The translations under genes were made by a program, and so were the position numbers. From positions 1-64,000 of the forward strand of contig CAYJAD010000003.1 of assembly GCA_964368075.1 (NCBI GenBank): DNA of 64,000 bases, written 5' to 3'. Below, in pieces: positions 1 to 7,805 of this stretch. The notes below the pieces were generated by a model. It had not been told where the DNA came from, did no database searches, and worked only from the letters and a program-made list of their open reading frames with translations. Numbering within the stretch: position 1 is the stretch's first letter; each line of letters begins with the position of its first letter. Source of the stretch: CAYJAD01 sp964368075. GTDB lineage: Bacteria > Desulfobacterota > Desulfovibrionia > Desulfovibrionales > Desulfovibrionaceae.

Positions 1-22
1 AGCTTTAGCTGTTAATCCGAAG

Positions 23-42
23 CCACCGGCTTTAGCCGGTGG
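23..42 (+). mobile_element. Hairpin resembling the right end of an IS200/IS605 (TnpB) element
   Basis: An 8-bp perfect stem (ccaccggc, 23-30, and gccggtgg, 35-42) with a ttta loop is followed by ggagtattcac. Right ends of IS200/IS605 elements that carry tnpB typically have such a subterminal hairpin with a TTTA-type loop and a short TTCAA/TTCAC-like cleavage site downstream; that end is also the 3' part of the omegaRNA. No tnpB or tnpA reading frame is visible because the window starts here. The assignment rests on motif resemblance only. Confidence 0.45.
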
Positions 43-46
43 AGTA

Positions 47-97
47 TTCACTCTCAACTCATTAGGCTGCTATTTGTCGGCGCGTTTTGAGAGTGAA
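47..97. repeat. 11-bp inverted repeat downstream of the IS-like hairpin
   Basis: ttcactctcaa (47-57) is perfectly repeated in inverted form as ttgagagtgaa (87-97). It begins at the putative cleavage site of the IS-like end. The rest of 98-246 holds a C-run near 130-140 and AT-rich sequence; no gene is seen there. Confidence 0.5.
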
Positions 98-246
98 AGG
101 CATTTTTTGACGCTAACAAAAGTTTCCCTTCGCCCCCCCCTCAAAAGATTAATAAGTTGTCAATGAGTAAAAGTTTGCAGAGTTTTTTTTCAGCGAACTA
201 GAAGAAAGGCTTTGCAAAATAAACAAAGACTGGCATACTTCTTTCT

Positions 247-885
247 ATGAAGAACGCTAAAGTACATTACCCTTTGAAAGATTTACCTTACTTGACCTTT
301 GCCCCGGCTACAGAGCCAGTAGGCATTGTACCCGATGATGACGCGTGTTTTGCCTTGTGGGATGAGTACGGTGTTTTAGACAATGTGCGTGCCCATTCCT
401 TAATAGTAGCGGGCTTTGCCACTGCCTTGGCACATAAAGCTGTAGAAAAAGGCTATGATGTTTGCGTAGCTTCGGTACGTGCAGCGGCACTATTACATGA
501 TGTTGCCAAATCTTATACCATACACCATGGGGGAAGCCATGCTCAAATGGGGTCTTCATGGGTAGTACAAGCGACGGGCAACAGGCGCATAGCACAAGGG
601 GTCGCCATGCATGTGTTTTGGCCTTTTGCCTTGCCTGAAAACATGTGTGCATTGCCTTTTTTTATTATTTATGCCGATAAAAGAGTCATGCATGACAAAT
701 GCGTAACTTTAGAAGAACGATATGAGGATTTGCTTGCGCGTTATGGCACCACAGAACAGCATCGCTTAGGTATTGCCGTATCATATAAGCAAGGCCAAGA
801 CATAGAAAGCGCACTTTCAGCGCAATTGGAGTGTGATCTTAATGCGTATACTTTTGATAGCGGGCGGTTGGTCCAGCGAACGTGA
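247..885 (+). CDS. HD-domain phosphohydrolase-like protein
   Basis: A 212-residue soluble protein with the metal-binding pattern of the HD superfamily: H in VRAHSLIVAG (about residue 50), HD in ALLHDVAK (about 84-85), then HGGSHAQMGS and a late D in YADKRVMHD. HD proteins hydrolyse phosphate esters of nucleotides or related small molecules; the substrate here cannot be told. The protein is short and has no partner domain, so it is not a Rel/Spo or HD-GYP enzyme. Its 3' end overlaps the start of ddl by 44 bases, implying one transcript. The first ATG follows an AT-rich region with only a weak AGAAAG-like ribosome site. Confidence 0.8.
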   Translation: MKNAKVHYPLKDLPYLTFAPATEPVGIVPDDDACFALWDEYGVLDNVRAHSLIVAGFATALAHKAVEKGYDVCVASVRAAALLHDVAKSYTIHHGGSHAQMGSSWVVQATGNRRIAQGVAMHVFWPFALPENMCALPFFIIYADKRVMHDKCVTLEERYEDLLARYGTTEQHRLGIAVSYKQGQDIESALSAQLECDLNAYTFDSGRLVQRT

Positions 886-1747
886 AGTTTCTTTGGCAGG
901 GGCAAAAAATATTGAAAGTGCTTTGCAACAACGAGGGCATGCGGTAACTTTTTTTGATTTAAGTGCAAATTTTGATAATTTGCTTACTATTGCTCTGGAG
1001 CATGACTTTGCCTTCATTAACTTGCACGGTGCTCCGGGAGAAGACGGGCTAGTACAGGCTCTTCTTGATAGTATAGATATCCCCTATCAAGGCAGTGGGG
1101 CGCGTGGATCTTTTTTAGCTTTACACAAAGCAGCCACGAAACAAATCTATAAAAAACATGCCATACCCACTCCTGCTTGGGAGTTTCTTCCTGCTATGCC
1201 GGCAGAAGATTGGACGCCTTCCCTTAAATATCCCATTTTTGTAAAGAGCAACACAGGCGGCTCTTCTCTTTTGCTTTTTTGCGTAAATAACGCTCAGGAA
1301 CTGCGTGTAGCTTTACAAGAAATCTTTGCTGCAGGTTGTGAAGCCATATTAGAACCTAGTATTGAAGGGCTTGACAGCACGTGTGGCGTGTTGGGTGACG
1401 AAGCCCTTCCTCCTATACTTATTCGTCCATTGGCAGGCACTTTTTTTGATTATGCCAGTAAATATGTACAAGGTGGCGCCGAAGAATTATGTCCCGCCCC
1501 TTTACCTGCTGCTATCAATGCTCAAATGCAAACTTTGGCTTTAAAGGCACATAAGGCTTTGGGGCTGAGCGGCTATAGCCGTACAGATTTTCGTATTATG
1601 GACGATGGTACCGTGCTTACTCTAGAAACCAACACTTTACCGGGGATGACAGCCACCAGTTTGTTACCGCAAGAGGCGCAAACCTTGGGCATTTCTTTTG
1701 GTGAACTCTTAGAAAAACTCATGGCACTAGGTATGCAAAAAACATAA
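842..1747 (+). CDS. ddl: D-alanine--D-alanine ligase
   Basis: ATP-dependent ligation of two D-alanines for the peptidoglycan stem peptide, in the cytoplasm. The 301-residue protein has the N-terminal GGWSSEREVSL motif, HGAPGEDG, the ATP-grasp segment KSNTGGSS, and C-terminal metal- and substrate-binding residues in LETNTLPGMTATSLLP. I chose ATG 842 because GGAG lies 10 bases upstream; an in-frame GTG at 833 is only one base from it. In many Proteobacteria ddl lies in the dcw cluster between murC/murB and ftsQ. Here it is about 18 kb away, coupled to an HD-domain gene. A weak inverted repeat (attactct/agagtaat, 1803-1860) follows. Confidence 0.95.
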   Translation: MRILLIAGGWSSEREVSLAGAKNIESALQQRGHAVTFFDLSANFDNLLTIALEHDFAFINLHGAPGEDGLVQALLDSIDIPYQGSGARGSFLALHKAATKQIYKKHAIPTPAWEFLPAMPAEDWTPSLKYPIFVKSNTGGSSLLLFCVNNAQELRVALQEIFAAGCEAILEPSIEGLDSTCGVLGDEALPPILIRPLAGTFFDYASKYVQGGAEELCPAPLPAAINAQMQTLALKAHKALGLSGYSRTDFRIMDDGTVLTLETNTLPGMTATSLLPQEAQTLGISFGELLEKLMALGMQKT

Positions 1748-1928
1748 ATAAAAAAATTAGCTTCCTTTTGTACGTAGCTAAATTATGCCTTCTAGGCTTG
1801 CCATTACTCTGACTTTTGTATAGTGTGACGCTGTTTTTTACTAGCCTGTAAAAGAGTAATAAGCATGGATTTATTGCAATTTTTTACTACTTCTTTTTAT
1901 GGCTTTATAAAAAGTTTTACAAGCATGG

Positions 1929-1953
1929 CAAAGGTTAAATGTATTAACCTTTG
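1929..1953. promoter_or_regulatory. Perfect 10-bp palindrome upstream of nfnA, candidate operator
   Basis: caaaggttaa (1929-1938) and ttaacctttg (1944-1953) are separated by five bases and lie about 34 bases before the nfnA start. There is no T-run, so it is not a terminator. The GTTAA-N5-TTAAC core resembles Rex-type redox operators, although those usually have a four-base spacer. Regulator identity is inference. Confidence 0.4.
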
Positions 1954-1986
1954 TGACATAAACAAAAAGACAAAGGAGTTTTTTTC

Positions 1987-2829
1987 ATGTCTGTTCCAAT
2001 CCTTGTGAAGGAATCCCTTATACCGGGACAAACCAGTAAGCTTGTGCTTGATGCGCCGCAAATTGCCAAGAAGGCCAGACCGGGCCACTTTGTGATGTTG
2101 CGTCTTCATGAAAAGGGCGAACGTATCCCCTTAACTATTGCCGATGCCGACCCCGAAGCCGGAACCATTACCATCGTGTATATTGTTCTTGGAAAAAGCA
2201 CGGCTCTTTTAGAAACCTTCAAGGAAGGCGATAAAATTTTAGATGTGTGTGGCCCCTTGGGAAATCCTACACATATTGAGAAAAAAGGTACTGTTGTTTG
2301 CGTGGGCGGGGGCACAGGCATTGCCGCCATGCATCACATTGCTAAAGGGCATCACCGCATTGGCAATAAAGTGGTGGGGGTTATTGGTGCACGTAGCAAG
2401 GACTTACTTCTTTTTGAAAAAGAACTTTCTTCTTTTGTCGATGAATTGCTCATTTCCACCGATGATGGCAGCTATGGGCATCACGGGCTTGTGACCGAAC
2501 TTTTACATGATAAGTTAGAAAAAGATAAAGATGTCTTTGAGGTTGTGGCTGTAGGGCCTGTACCCATGATGAACGCCGTAGCAGCCACCACCAAACCCTA
2601 TGGAACCCCCACCGTGGTAAGTTTAAACTCTATTATGGTGGATGGTATTGGCATGTGTGGTGCGTGCCGTGTAACTGTAGGTGGCGTAACGAAGTTTTCT
2701 TGCGTGGATGGCCCTGAGTTTGACGGGCATCAAGTGGACTTTGCAGAATTACGTCGTCGTCTTATAGCTTTTGCAGATCAAGAAAGAACTTCTTTTGACC
2801 ATTATAGGTGTACTTGCCATGGAAGATAA
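1987..2829 (+). CDS. nfnA: NADH-dependent ferredoxin:NADP+ oxidoreductase subunit NfnA
   Basis: Small subunit of the bifurcating transhydrogenase that couples NADH, NADPH and ferredoxin pools. In 280 residues it shows a ferredoxin-reductase-type FAD domain (RIPLTIADAD, about 40-49), a nucleotide-binding GGGTGIAAMH segment (about 107) and a C-terminal [2Fe-2S] site of NfnA type: D in MVDGIGMCGAC with Cys-x2-Cys and a further Cys in FSCVDGPEFDGHQVDF. A strong AAGGAG precedes ATG 1987. The stop overlaps the nfnB start by 11 bases, so the two are translationally coupled. It is also described as sulfide dehydrogenase subunit SudB; context with a GltD-like partner favours Nfn. Confidence 0.9.
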   Translation: MSVPILVKESLIPGQTSKLVLDAPQIAKKARPGHFVMLRLHEKGERIPLTIADADPEAGTITIVYIVLGKSTALLETFKEGDKILDVCGPLGNPTHIEKKGTVVCVGGGTGIAAMHHIAKGHHRIGNKVVGVIGARSKDLLLFEKELSSFVDELLISTDDGSYGHHGLVTELLHDKLEKDKDVFEVVAVGPVPMMNAVAATTKPYGTPTVVSLNSIMVDGIGMCGACRVTVGGVTKFSCVDGPEFDGHQVDFAELRRRLIAFADQERTSFDHYRCTCHGR

Positions 2830-4252
2830 TACCAAGAAAAAAGCAAAAAGAATTGCAACCCCTCGCGTAGACATGCCCTGTTTGCCAGCGGAAGAGCGCA
2901 AGCGTAACTTTGAGGAAGTCGCCATGGGCTATACGCCTGAAATGGCCATGACCGAAGCTAGCCGTTGTCTGCAATGTAAAAAACCTAAATGTGTGGAAGG
3001 CTGCCCTGTAGAAGTACCCATTCCGCAATTTATCGCCGCTGTGGCTCGTGGCGATATGGACTCTGCCTATCGTGTTATCAAAAGTACCAATAGCTTGCCT
3101 GCTGTATGCGGTCGTGTGTGTCCACAAGAAGTACAATGCGAAGGCAAATGTATTCTCGGCAAAAAGGGTGAACCTGTGGCCATTGGGCGTTTAGAGCGCT
3201 TTGTGGCAGACACCTACATTGCCAGCACAGCTTGTGAGCAGTTAACAGGCACCAATGCCTGCGCTTTGCCCAACGATAAGTTTAAAGTGGCTTGTTTGGG
3301 GTCTGGCCCAGCTTCTTTGACTGTGGCTGGCTATCTTTCTGCACAGGGCTTAAAAGTAGACGTGTACGAAGCTTTGCATGAGCCCGGTGGCGTGTTAATT
3401 TATGGCATCCCCTCCTTCCGTTTGCCCAAAGATGTTGTAGCCACAGAGCTTAACGGTTTGCGCTTTACAGGTGTGGATTTTAAATTAAATTGGGTGGGCG
3501 GACGTACCATCACCGTGCAAGATTTATTGGACGATGGTTATGACGCTGTTTTCATAGGCGTAGGTGCTGGACTTCCTATGTTCTTAAATATTCCTGGAGA
3601 AAACTTTGTGGGTGTGTTTTCTGCCAATGAATATCTTACCCGTGCCAATCTTGGCCGAGCTTATCTCTTCCCTGAGCAGGACACGCCAACCTACCTTGGA
3701 AAAAATGTTACGGTTTTTGGTGCCGGTAACGTGGCCATGGATGCGGCACGCACAGCCATGCGTCTTGGTGCAGAAACAGTGCATATTGTGTATCGTCGTA
3801 CTCGTGCTGAAATGCCGGCACGATTGGAAGAAATTCACCATGCTGAGGAAGAAGGCATACAATTAGAATTGTTGGCCTCGCCTGTCAAATTTAACGGTGA
3901 CGACAAGTTAAGTTTGACATCTGTAACCTTGCAACGCATGAAACTTGGCGAGCCTGATGCTTCTGGTCGTTGCCGCCCTGAGCCCATAGAAGGCGACCTC
4001 TATGATTTACCCACAGACTTAGCCATTGTGGCCCTTGGAACTCGCGCTAATCCCATTTTGCTTGATGCTACACCAGGGCTTGAATTGAATAAATGGGGTC
4101 ATGTTGTGGTGAATGAAGAAACTGGCGAAACTTCAATTCCCAATGTCTTTGCCGGCGGGGATATTGTTACCGGTGCTGCCACAGTTATCTTGGCCATGGG
4201 CGCCGGCCGTAAAGCCGCCAGAGAGATTTGTAAACGCTTGCTTGGTGAATAG
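2819..4252 (+). CDS. nfnB: NADH-dependent ferredoxin:NADP+ oxidoreductase subunit NfnB (GltD-like)
   Basis: Large subunit of the NfnAB complex, 477 residues, homologous to the small subunit of glutamate synthase. Cysteine-rich N-terminus for two [4Fe-4S] clusters (CLQCKKPKCVEGCP, then AVCGRVCPQEVQCEGKC), then an FAD-binding GSGPASLTVAG segment, GGVLIYGIPSFRLP, an NADPH-binding VFGAGNVAMDAAR segment and a C-terminal FAGGDIVTGAATVILAMGAG motif. ATG 2819 is chosen because AGGTG lies eight bases upstream and no earlier in-frame start has one. No gltA/gltB large subunit is nearby, which supports Nfn over glutamate synthase. Confidence 0.92.
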   Translation: MEDNTKKKAKRIATPRVDMPCLPAEERKRNFEEVAMGYTPEMAMTEASRCLQCKKPKCVEGCPVEVPIPQFIAAVARGDMDSAYRVIKSTNSLPAVCGRVCPQEVQCEGKCILGKKGEPVAIGRLERFVADTYIASTACEQLTGTNACALPNDKFKVACLGSGPASLTVAGYLSAQGLKVDVYEALHEPGGVLIYGIPSFRLPKDVVATELNGLRFTGVDFKLNWVGGRTITVQDLLDDGYDAVFIGVGAGLPMFLNIPGENFVGVFSANEYLTRANLGRAYLFPEQDTPTYLGKNVTVFGAGNVAMDAARTAMRLGAETVHIVYRRTRAEMPARLEEIHHAEEEGIQLELLASPVKFNGDDKLSLTSVTLQRMKLGEPDASGRCRPEPIEGDLYDLPTDLAIVALGTRANPILLDATPGLELNKWGHVVVNEETGETSIPNVFAGGDIVTGAATVILAMGAGRKAAREICKRLLGE

Positions 4253-4274
4253 TGAATATGTGAACACATTTGTG

Positions 4275-4313
4275 TCAGTGTTTCCTAGCTAGTATTTTCA
4301 AGGGAAACACTGA
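4275..4313 (+). terminator. Hairpin after nfnB
   Basis: An 11-bp perfect stem, tcagtgtttcc (4275-4285) and ggaaacactga (4303-4313), starts 22 bases after the nfnB stop. A TTTTTT run appears only about ten bases further (from 4323), so termination here is plausible but not textbook. Confidence 0.55.
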
Positions 4314-4340
4314 TGCAAAGGGTTTTTTGAGGGGGAGAGT

Positions 4341-4599
4341 CTGAGAGGGGGAACTTTTTTTTCTTGAAAAGAAACCTCTGCACAATTGTTTTAAGTATTA
4401 TTTTGCTAATAAAATATTAAAAATTGTTCAAAATCTGAATTCAAATGTGCAGAGGTAAAGGCACGAAAATAAAAAAATTAACGGTGAAGCAAAGCTCCAC
4501 CTATTCTTGATTTTCGGTCGCATTGACTGATGTCAAAGCTCCATGAGACCCTACACAATGAATTGTGCAGAGGTCTCAAAAAAAAGTTCCCTCTCTCAG
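4341..4599. repeat. MITE-like structured repeat, long copy A
   Basis: Nested inverted repeats enclose a gene-free block. The outer arms 4341-4362 and 4578-4599 match 21 of 22 bases; the inner arms acctctgcacaatt (4374-4387) and aattgtgcagaggt (4561-4574) match perfectly. A third copy of the core, tgtgcagaggt, lies at 4446-4456. Inside are hairpins 4483-4501 (ggtgaagcaaagctccacc) and cgaaaat/attttcg (4464-4470/4510-4516). The 201-bp inner part aligns with copy B at 11305-11507. It fills most of the gap between nfnB and the convergent TPR gene; no reading frame is credible in it. Confidence 0.75.
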
Positions 4600-4622
4600 G
4601 AAAAACATTAACTATAACATCC

Positions 4623-5378
4623 CTAAGTATTTTCTTTTAGCTCTACAATTTCTTGAGCATAAAGTTTGGCAAATTCTTCTTGCCCCCATTTGGAATACAT
4701 ATGCGCCATGCGTGCCAGAACGGGTAAATCTCGCCCAAATTGCCGTATGGTTACATTGTATAAATGCTCTGCCAGAGCAAAATGCTGCATAGATTCAGCG
4801 CCGTCAATGGCCTTTATATAGTGTTCTTTATTTTTACTATGATGTTTGAAACTTTCACTCAACACTTTTGTGGCGCTGGCGTATTGTCCAAATTGATTTA
4901 AAAGTTCTGCTACATAGAGAATGATGGCAGAATCTTCAAAAAACTCATCGGCGGCGCGTTCTAAGTAGGCGCAGCCTCTTTCTAATTCACCATCTTGTAA
5001 TAAGGAGCGCCCTTTATGCAGGAGAGAGTACAAACGCTCCTGATGCTCCATATTTTCTTGCTGCTTTTGTACTTGCTCCCGTAGAATATTAGCAAATTCT
5101 CGCAATACCGTGACAAGCGGCCCTTCTTTTCCATAGGTATAGCGCAATTCATACTCTTTTCCTGTGTTTGTGGGGTCTAATAGTGGACCAAGCTGTGTAC
5201 TAAAGCTTTGTAAAAGAGCATTCACATCCCTTTCTAAAGCAGGTATGGAAAGAGCGTTCTGATGCCTAATTTCACGTAATGCCATAGCTACATGTTCTAG
5301 GGCTTGGGGCATATCATTTTTTTGTGCATAGCCCTTAGCCATGGCAAGCTTCATGCGTATGTCCTTAGGTATTGCCAT
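4623..5378 (-). CDS. TPR-like conserved protein
   Basis: A 251-residue, mostly helical, soluble protein without signal peptide. The central part is charged and glutamine-rich (about 110-145, probable coiled coil). The C-terminal half has tetratricopeptide-like helix pairs (GRSLLQDGELERGCAYLERAADEFF, YVAELLNQFGQYASATKVL). The function is not recognised; TPR proteins usually mediate protein contacts. ATG 5378 follows AGAGGAG directly and overlaps the end of nadD by 14 bases, so it is translationally coupled to nadD. A longer in-frame start at 5417 has no such site. Confidence 0.8.
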   Translation of the reverse strand: MAIPKDIRMKLAMAKGYAQKNDMPQALEHVAMALREIRHQNALSIPALERDVNALLQSFSTQLGPLLDPTNTGKEYELRYTYGKEGPLVTVLREFANILREQVQKQQENMEHQERLYSLLHKGRSLLQDGELERGCAYLERAADEFFEDSAIILYVAELLNQFGQYASATKVLSESFKHHSKNKEHYIKAIDGAESMQHFALAEHLYNVTIRQFGRDLPVLARMAHMYSKWGQEEFAKLYAQEIVELKENT

Positions 5379-6075
5379 GCGTTTCTCCTCTCCAAATGGT
5401 GCGAGCCAATGAAGCATGTGCTTCTAAAATATCTTGAGCCGTGGGGGGCATAAGTAAATCAATATGTCTTTTGTCAAGCCAGCGTTGCCGTATGGAGGTC
5501 GCGCTTATTTCCATACGTGGTAATGGCATGTAATAAATTGTCCCTTGCCCCTGATGGAGGTATTCTATATGGGCTACAGGGCCATTTTTCTGTTCTGAAA
5601 ATGTAGCATTAGGCCAAAATTGCTGTACAGTTTCAAAGAAAATTTTTTTTTGCCCGCCTCCCCTTGGCATAACGCCTATATCAGTTAGCAGCGGCAAATC
5701 TAAACCGCGATGCCAAGAGCTAAGTCCACACAAATTTTCCATGCCTAAAACAAAAAGAAGTTTTTGCTGGCTATATTGCTCCTTATAGCTTTGCAGGGTA
5801 TGCCACGTATATGAGGCTCCGGTTCTTTTTCCTTCTCTATCGCTGACTGTGAGGCGTTCAATATCTGCACAGGCAGCTTTAAGCATGGCTACTCTGAGAT
5901 CAAAAGGCAAAAAGCCAGCGGGGTTTTTAAGAGCCGGTGTGGCGCAGGGGATAAGTTCTACACTTTCAATGCCATGGGGAAGGTTGGTATATTCCAACAC
6001 TTCAATGGCCAGACGAATATGCCCCACATGTACGGGATTAAACGATCCCCCAAACAGTGCTTTATATTTTTGCAT
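5365..6075 (-). CDS. nadD: Nicotinate-nucleotide adenylyltransferase
   Basis: Transfers AMP from ATP to nicotinate mononucleotide in NAD synthesis. The 236-residue protein has the nucleotidyltransferase signature GGSFNPVHVGH (residues 9-19), the central VLGMENLCGLSSWHR segment typical of NadD, and the C-terminal SATSIRQR motif of this family. It sits 27 bases downstream of thyX and is coupled to a TPR gene. The AAGGA upstream is about 15 bases from the ATG, a weak ribosome site, but the N-terminus fits the family exactly. Confidence 0.93.
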   Translation of the reverse strand: MQKYKALFGGSFNPVHVGHIRLAIEVLEYTNLPHGIESVELIPCATPALKNPAGFLPFDLRVAMLKAACADIERLTVSDREGKRTGASYTWHTLQSYKEQYSQQKLLFVLGMENLCGLSSWHRGLDLPLLTDIGVMPRGGGQKKIFFETVQQFWPNATFSEQKNGPVAHIEYLHQGQGTIYYMPLPRMEISATSIRQRWLDKRHIDLLMPPTAQDILEAHASLARTIWRGETHGNT

Positions 6076-6102
6076 GCTTGCCCGTTGCTATCCTTATTTG
6101 CT

Positions 6103-6819
6103 TTAGCTGATAGGGTAGCGCCCACAGCAAAACTTTCCCTCAGGGCATAGTTTTGTTTTTTCGCAAGGGGCACCGGCATGGGCAAATACTTGTGGTAAAA
6201 TAGCGCGACACTGCTGTAGCATATGCTCTGCCACTTTTCGAATTTCCCACTGAGCGCGTGTGCAACAACGATGTGCAAAGAAATTGAGCAAAGCGCGGCA
6301 ATTCATACTCACCACTATGCGCGTTTCTGCCGCTTGGGGCAAGACAAAACGCGCGTCTTCATTGGCTTTGGCATTGCCTTGAGCTGATAGCAAAGCGTGA
6401 ATATCCGCATAAGCACTGCCCACTTCCGTCATAAAAGCCTCGAAGCGCGCCAAAGCTTCTGGGTTTTTGGCAATGCTTGGCGGTATAATATAATTACACT
6501 GAGCCCCATTCACATAGCGCTGACTTTGCTGTGAATACGATGCAATGCGATGTCGCACCAGTTGATGCGATAAGGCACGAGAAATACCATCTATGGCAAA
6601 AGTAAAGCTCACATGCTCAATGGGGCTTTCATGTCCGGATGCCATAATTTTTTCGATGAGCTGCGCTTGCTTGTCGCTTGTAATGTTTTCTTCAATGAGT
6701 TCATCCCACATATCGCCCACAAAACCATCATAATAGCATTGCCTACAAGCTGCATAAATAACGGCCAAAGGTTGTGGTGTATGGCTTAATAGCTGTACTT
6801 TTGCACTGACTGGCGGCAT
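6103..6819 (-). CDS. thyX: Flavin-dependent thymidylate synthase ThyX
   Basis: Makes dTMP from dUMP with methylene-tetrahydrofolate, FAD and NADPH. The diagnostic ThyX motif RHRxxSxxxxSxR is present as RHRIASYSQQSQR (residues 89-101), preceded by the conserved HESPIEHVSFTF segment. Length 238 is normal. AAGGA six bases before the ATG supports the start. It probably heads a thyX-nadD-TPR transcript. The C-terminus carries a cysteine-rich tail (CEKTKLCPEGKFCCG), which I cannot interpret. Confidence 0.95.
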   Translation of the reverse strand: MPPVSAKVQLLSHTPQPLAVIYAACRQCYYDGFVGDMWDELIEENITSDKQAQLIEKIMASGHESPIEHVSFTFAIDGISRALSHQLVRHRIASYSQQSQRYVNGAQCNYIIPPSIAKNPEALARFEAFMTEVGSAYADIHALLSAQGNAKANEDARFVLPQAAETRIVVSMNCRALLNFFAHRCCTRAQWEIRKVAEHMLQQCRAILPQVFAHAGAPCEKTKLCPEGKFCCGRYPIS

Positions 6820-6943
6820 GGGATGTCCTTTGCAATTTTTTTGAGCAACGTTATTTTCATTTTGCTGCCTCTGTAAAAAATATACAGTAATGCATTTGAA
6901 TACTATGTAATACCGTATTTGTTAATCAAGAAATCTTCAATAC

Positions 6944-6977
6944 AAAAAAAGGGAGGAAGAAAACTCTTCCCCCCTTT
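6944..6977 (-). terminator. Rho-independent terminator after the CI-like regulator
   Basis: Read on the minus strand, a 13-bp stem (6965-6977 with 6948-6960) with one G-U pair and a four-base loop runs straight into a T-run (6944-6950). A second inverted repeat with perfect 13-bp arms (7021-7033/7058-7070) lies between it and the gene but has no T-run. Confidence 0.75.
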
Positions 6978-7077
6978 ATTTCAAAGGTCTATGCGGAAAT
7001 TTTAAAATAACTTCCCGCGCATTTTTTAAGGGACCTTGGGAAAGTTTTTTAGGCACTTCCCTTAAAAAATCCTCTTA

Positions 7078-7773
7078 TTATACACTTTGTAATACCCATG
7101 CCACGCGTCCTAAAATGCGCTGTTGCACCGTTTTTGCGGGCAAACGTGTTTCTGTATATCCTTCGGCGTCGGAGCGCAAAATATAATGCACATCGTCACT
7201 ATCAAGAAATACTCTGCGTATTACTAAGCCTTCGTGAGGCCAAAAGAAGGCATAAATCATGCCAGAAACAAGCGCCTTTACTGCGGTGTCTACACCTACA
7301 TAGGCCTGACGCATAAGAGTAGGTTCCATATTGGGGGCTTCTTGCCGCAAAACTTGAATGCCAGCATCGGCAAAAGATAAAGGCACAGAAATTTTTCCCA
7401 CTTGTGGTAAAGTAGGAAGTATATCACCGTCATTATAGGTACAGCCCATGCCATACACTGTAAGTATGACGCTTTTTGCTGCAGGCTCGCCATACAAAGC
7501 AGAAGTTTCTGCAAGACCGGATTCAGGCATTTCTTGAGGGTAATACCCAGCTTCTGTGCGTAAAAACATGGGGCCTACTCCACGTTTTAGCCAATCAGGA
7601 TTTAAGCCAAACTTTTCAAAAAGCTTCATGTACCAGTCACCGGGCACTGAGTCGCGGCGTTTGGCATCGGATATGCTTGATTGTCGAATTTCTAAAACTT
7701 CTGCTATTTCTACTTGTGTTTTTGTACTTGTCGCGAACTTTATTCGCTCGTACGCTTCTTCAAATGAGGACAT
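7078..7773 (-). CDS. CI-like transcriptional regulator with inactive S24 peptidase fold
   Basis: 231 residues: an N-terminal helix-turn-helix of phage CI/XRE type (TQVEIAEVLEIRQSSISDAKRRD, about 19-41; GLNPDWLKRGVGP, 56-68) and a C-terminal LexA/CI-like S24 domain. In active S24 proteins the serine precedes MEPT and a lysine lies in the later VKR-type strand. Here the segment is APNMEPTL with Asn148, and the strand is GLVIRRVF with Arg at 186-187. Self-cleavage is therefore unlikely; the domain probably dimerises or binds a ligand. ATG 7773 follows a GGGGG stretch; an upstream in-frame TTG at 7785 is possible. It lies 32 bases after hflC and may be cotranscribed with it. Confidence 0.82.
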   Translation of the reverse strand: MSSFEEAYERIKFATSTKTQVEIAEVLEIRQSSISDAKRRDSVPGDWYMKLFEKFGLNPDWLKRGVGPMFLRTEAGYYPQEMPESGLAETSALYGEPAAKSVILTVYGMGCTYNDGDILPTLPQVGKISVPLSFADAGIQVLRQEAPNMEPTLMRQAYVGVDTAVKALVSGMIYAFFWPHEGLVIRRVFLDSDDVHYILRSDAEGYTETRLPAKTVQQRILGRVAWVLQSV

Positions 7774-7805
7774 CTGTTCCCCCAATTCCTAAAAATATAA
7801 TGTAA

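Noticed and set aside
308..652. Minus-strand open frame opposite the HD-domain gene
   Set aside because: Shadow frame: no ribosome site, His/Cys-rich composition without family features, fully inside a well-supported gene.
2771..2818. Earlier in-frame start of nfnB inside nfnA
   Set aside because: The added residues are a frame-shifted reading of the conserved nfnA end; ATG 2819 has a proper ribosome site.
2819..4252. Glutamate synthase small subunit (gltD)
   Set aside because: No large subunit nearby, and the adjacent FAD/[2Fe-2S] protein is the specific NfnA partner.
4565..4792. Plus-strand open frame across the end of repeat copy A
   Set aside because: It starts in the repeat and runs antisense to the TPR gene; no ribosome site and no protein-like pattern.
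7078..7773. Prophage repressor marking an integrated phage
   Set aside because: No integrase, structural genes or attachment repeats nearby; neighbours are housekeeping genes.
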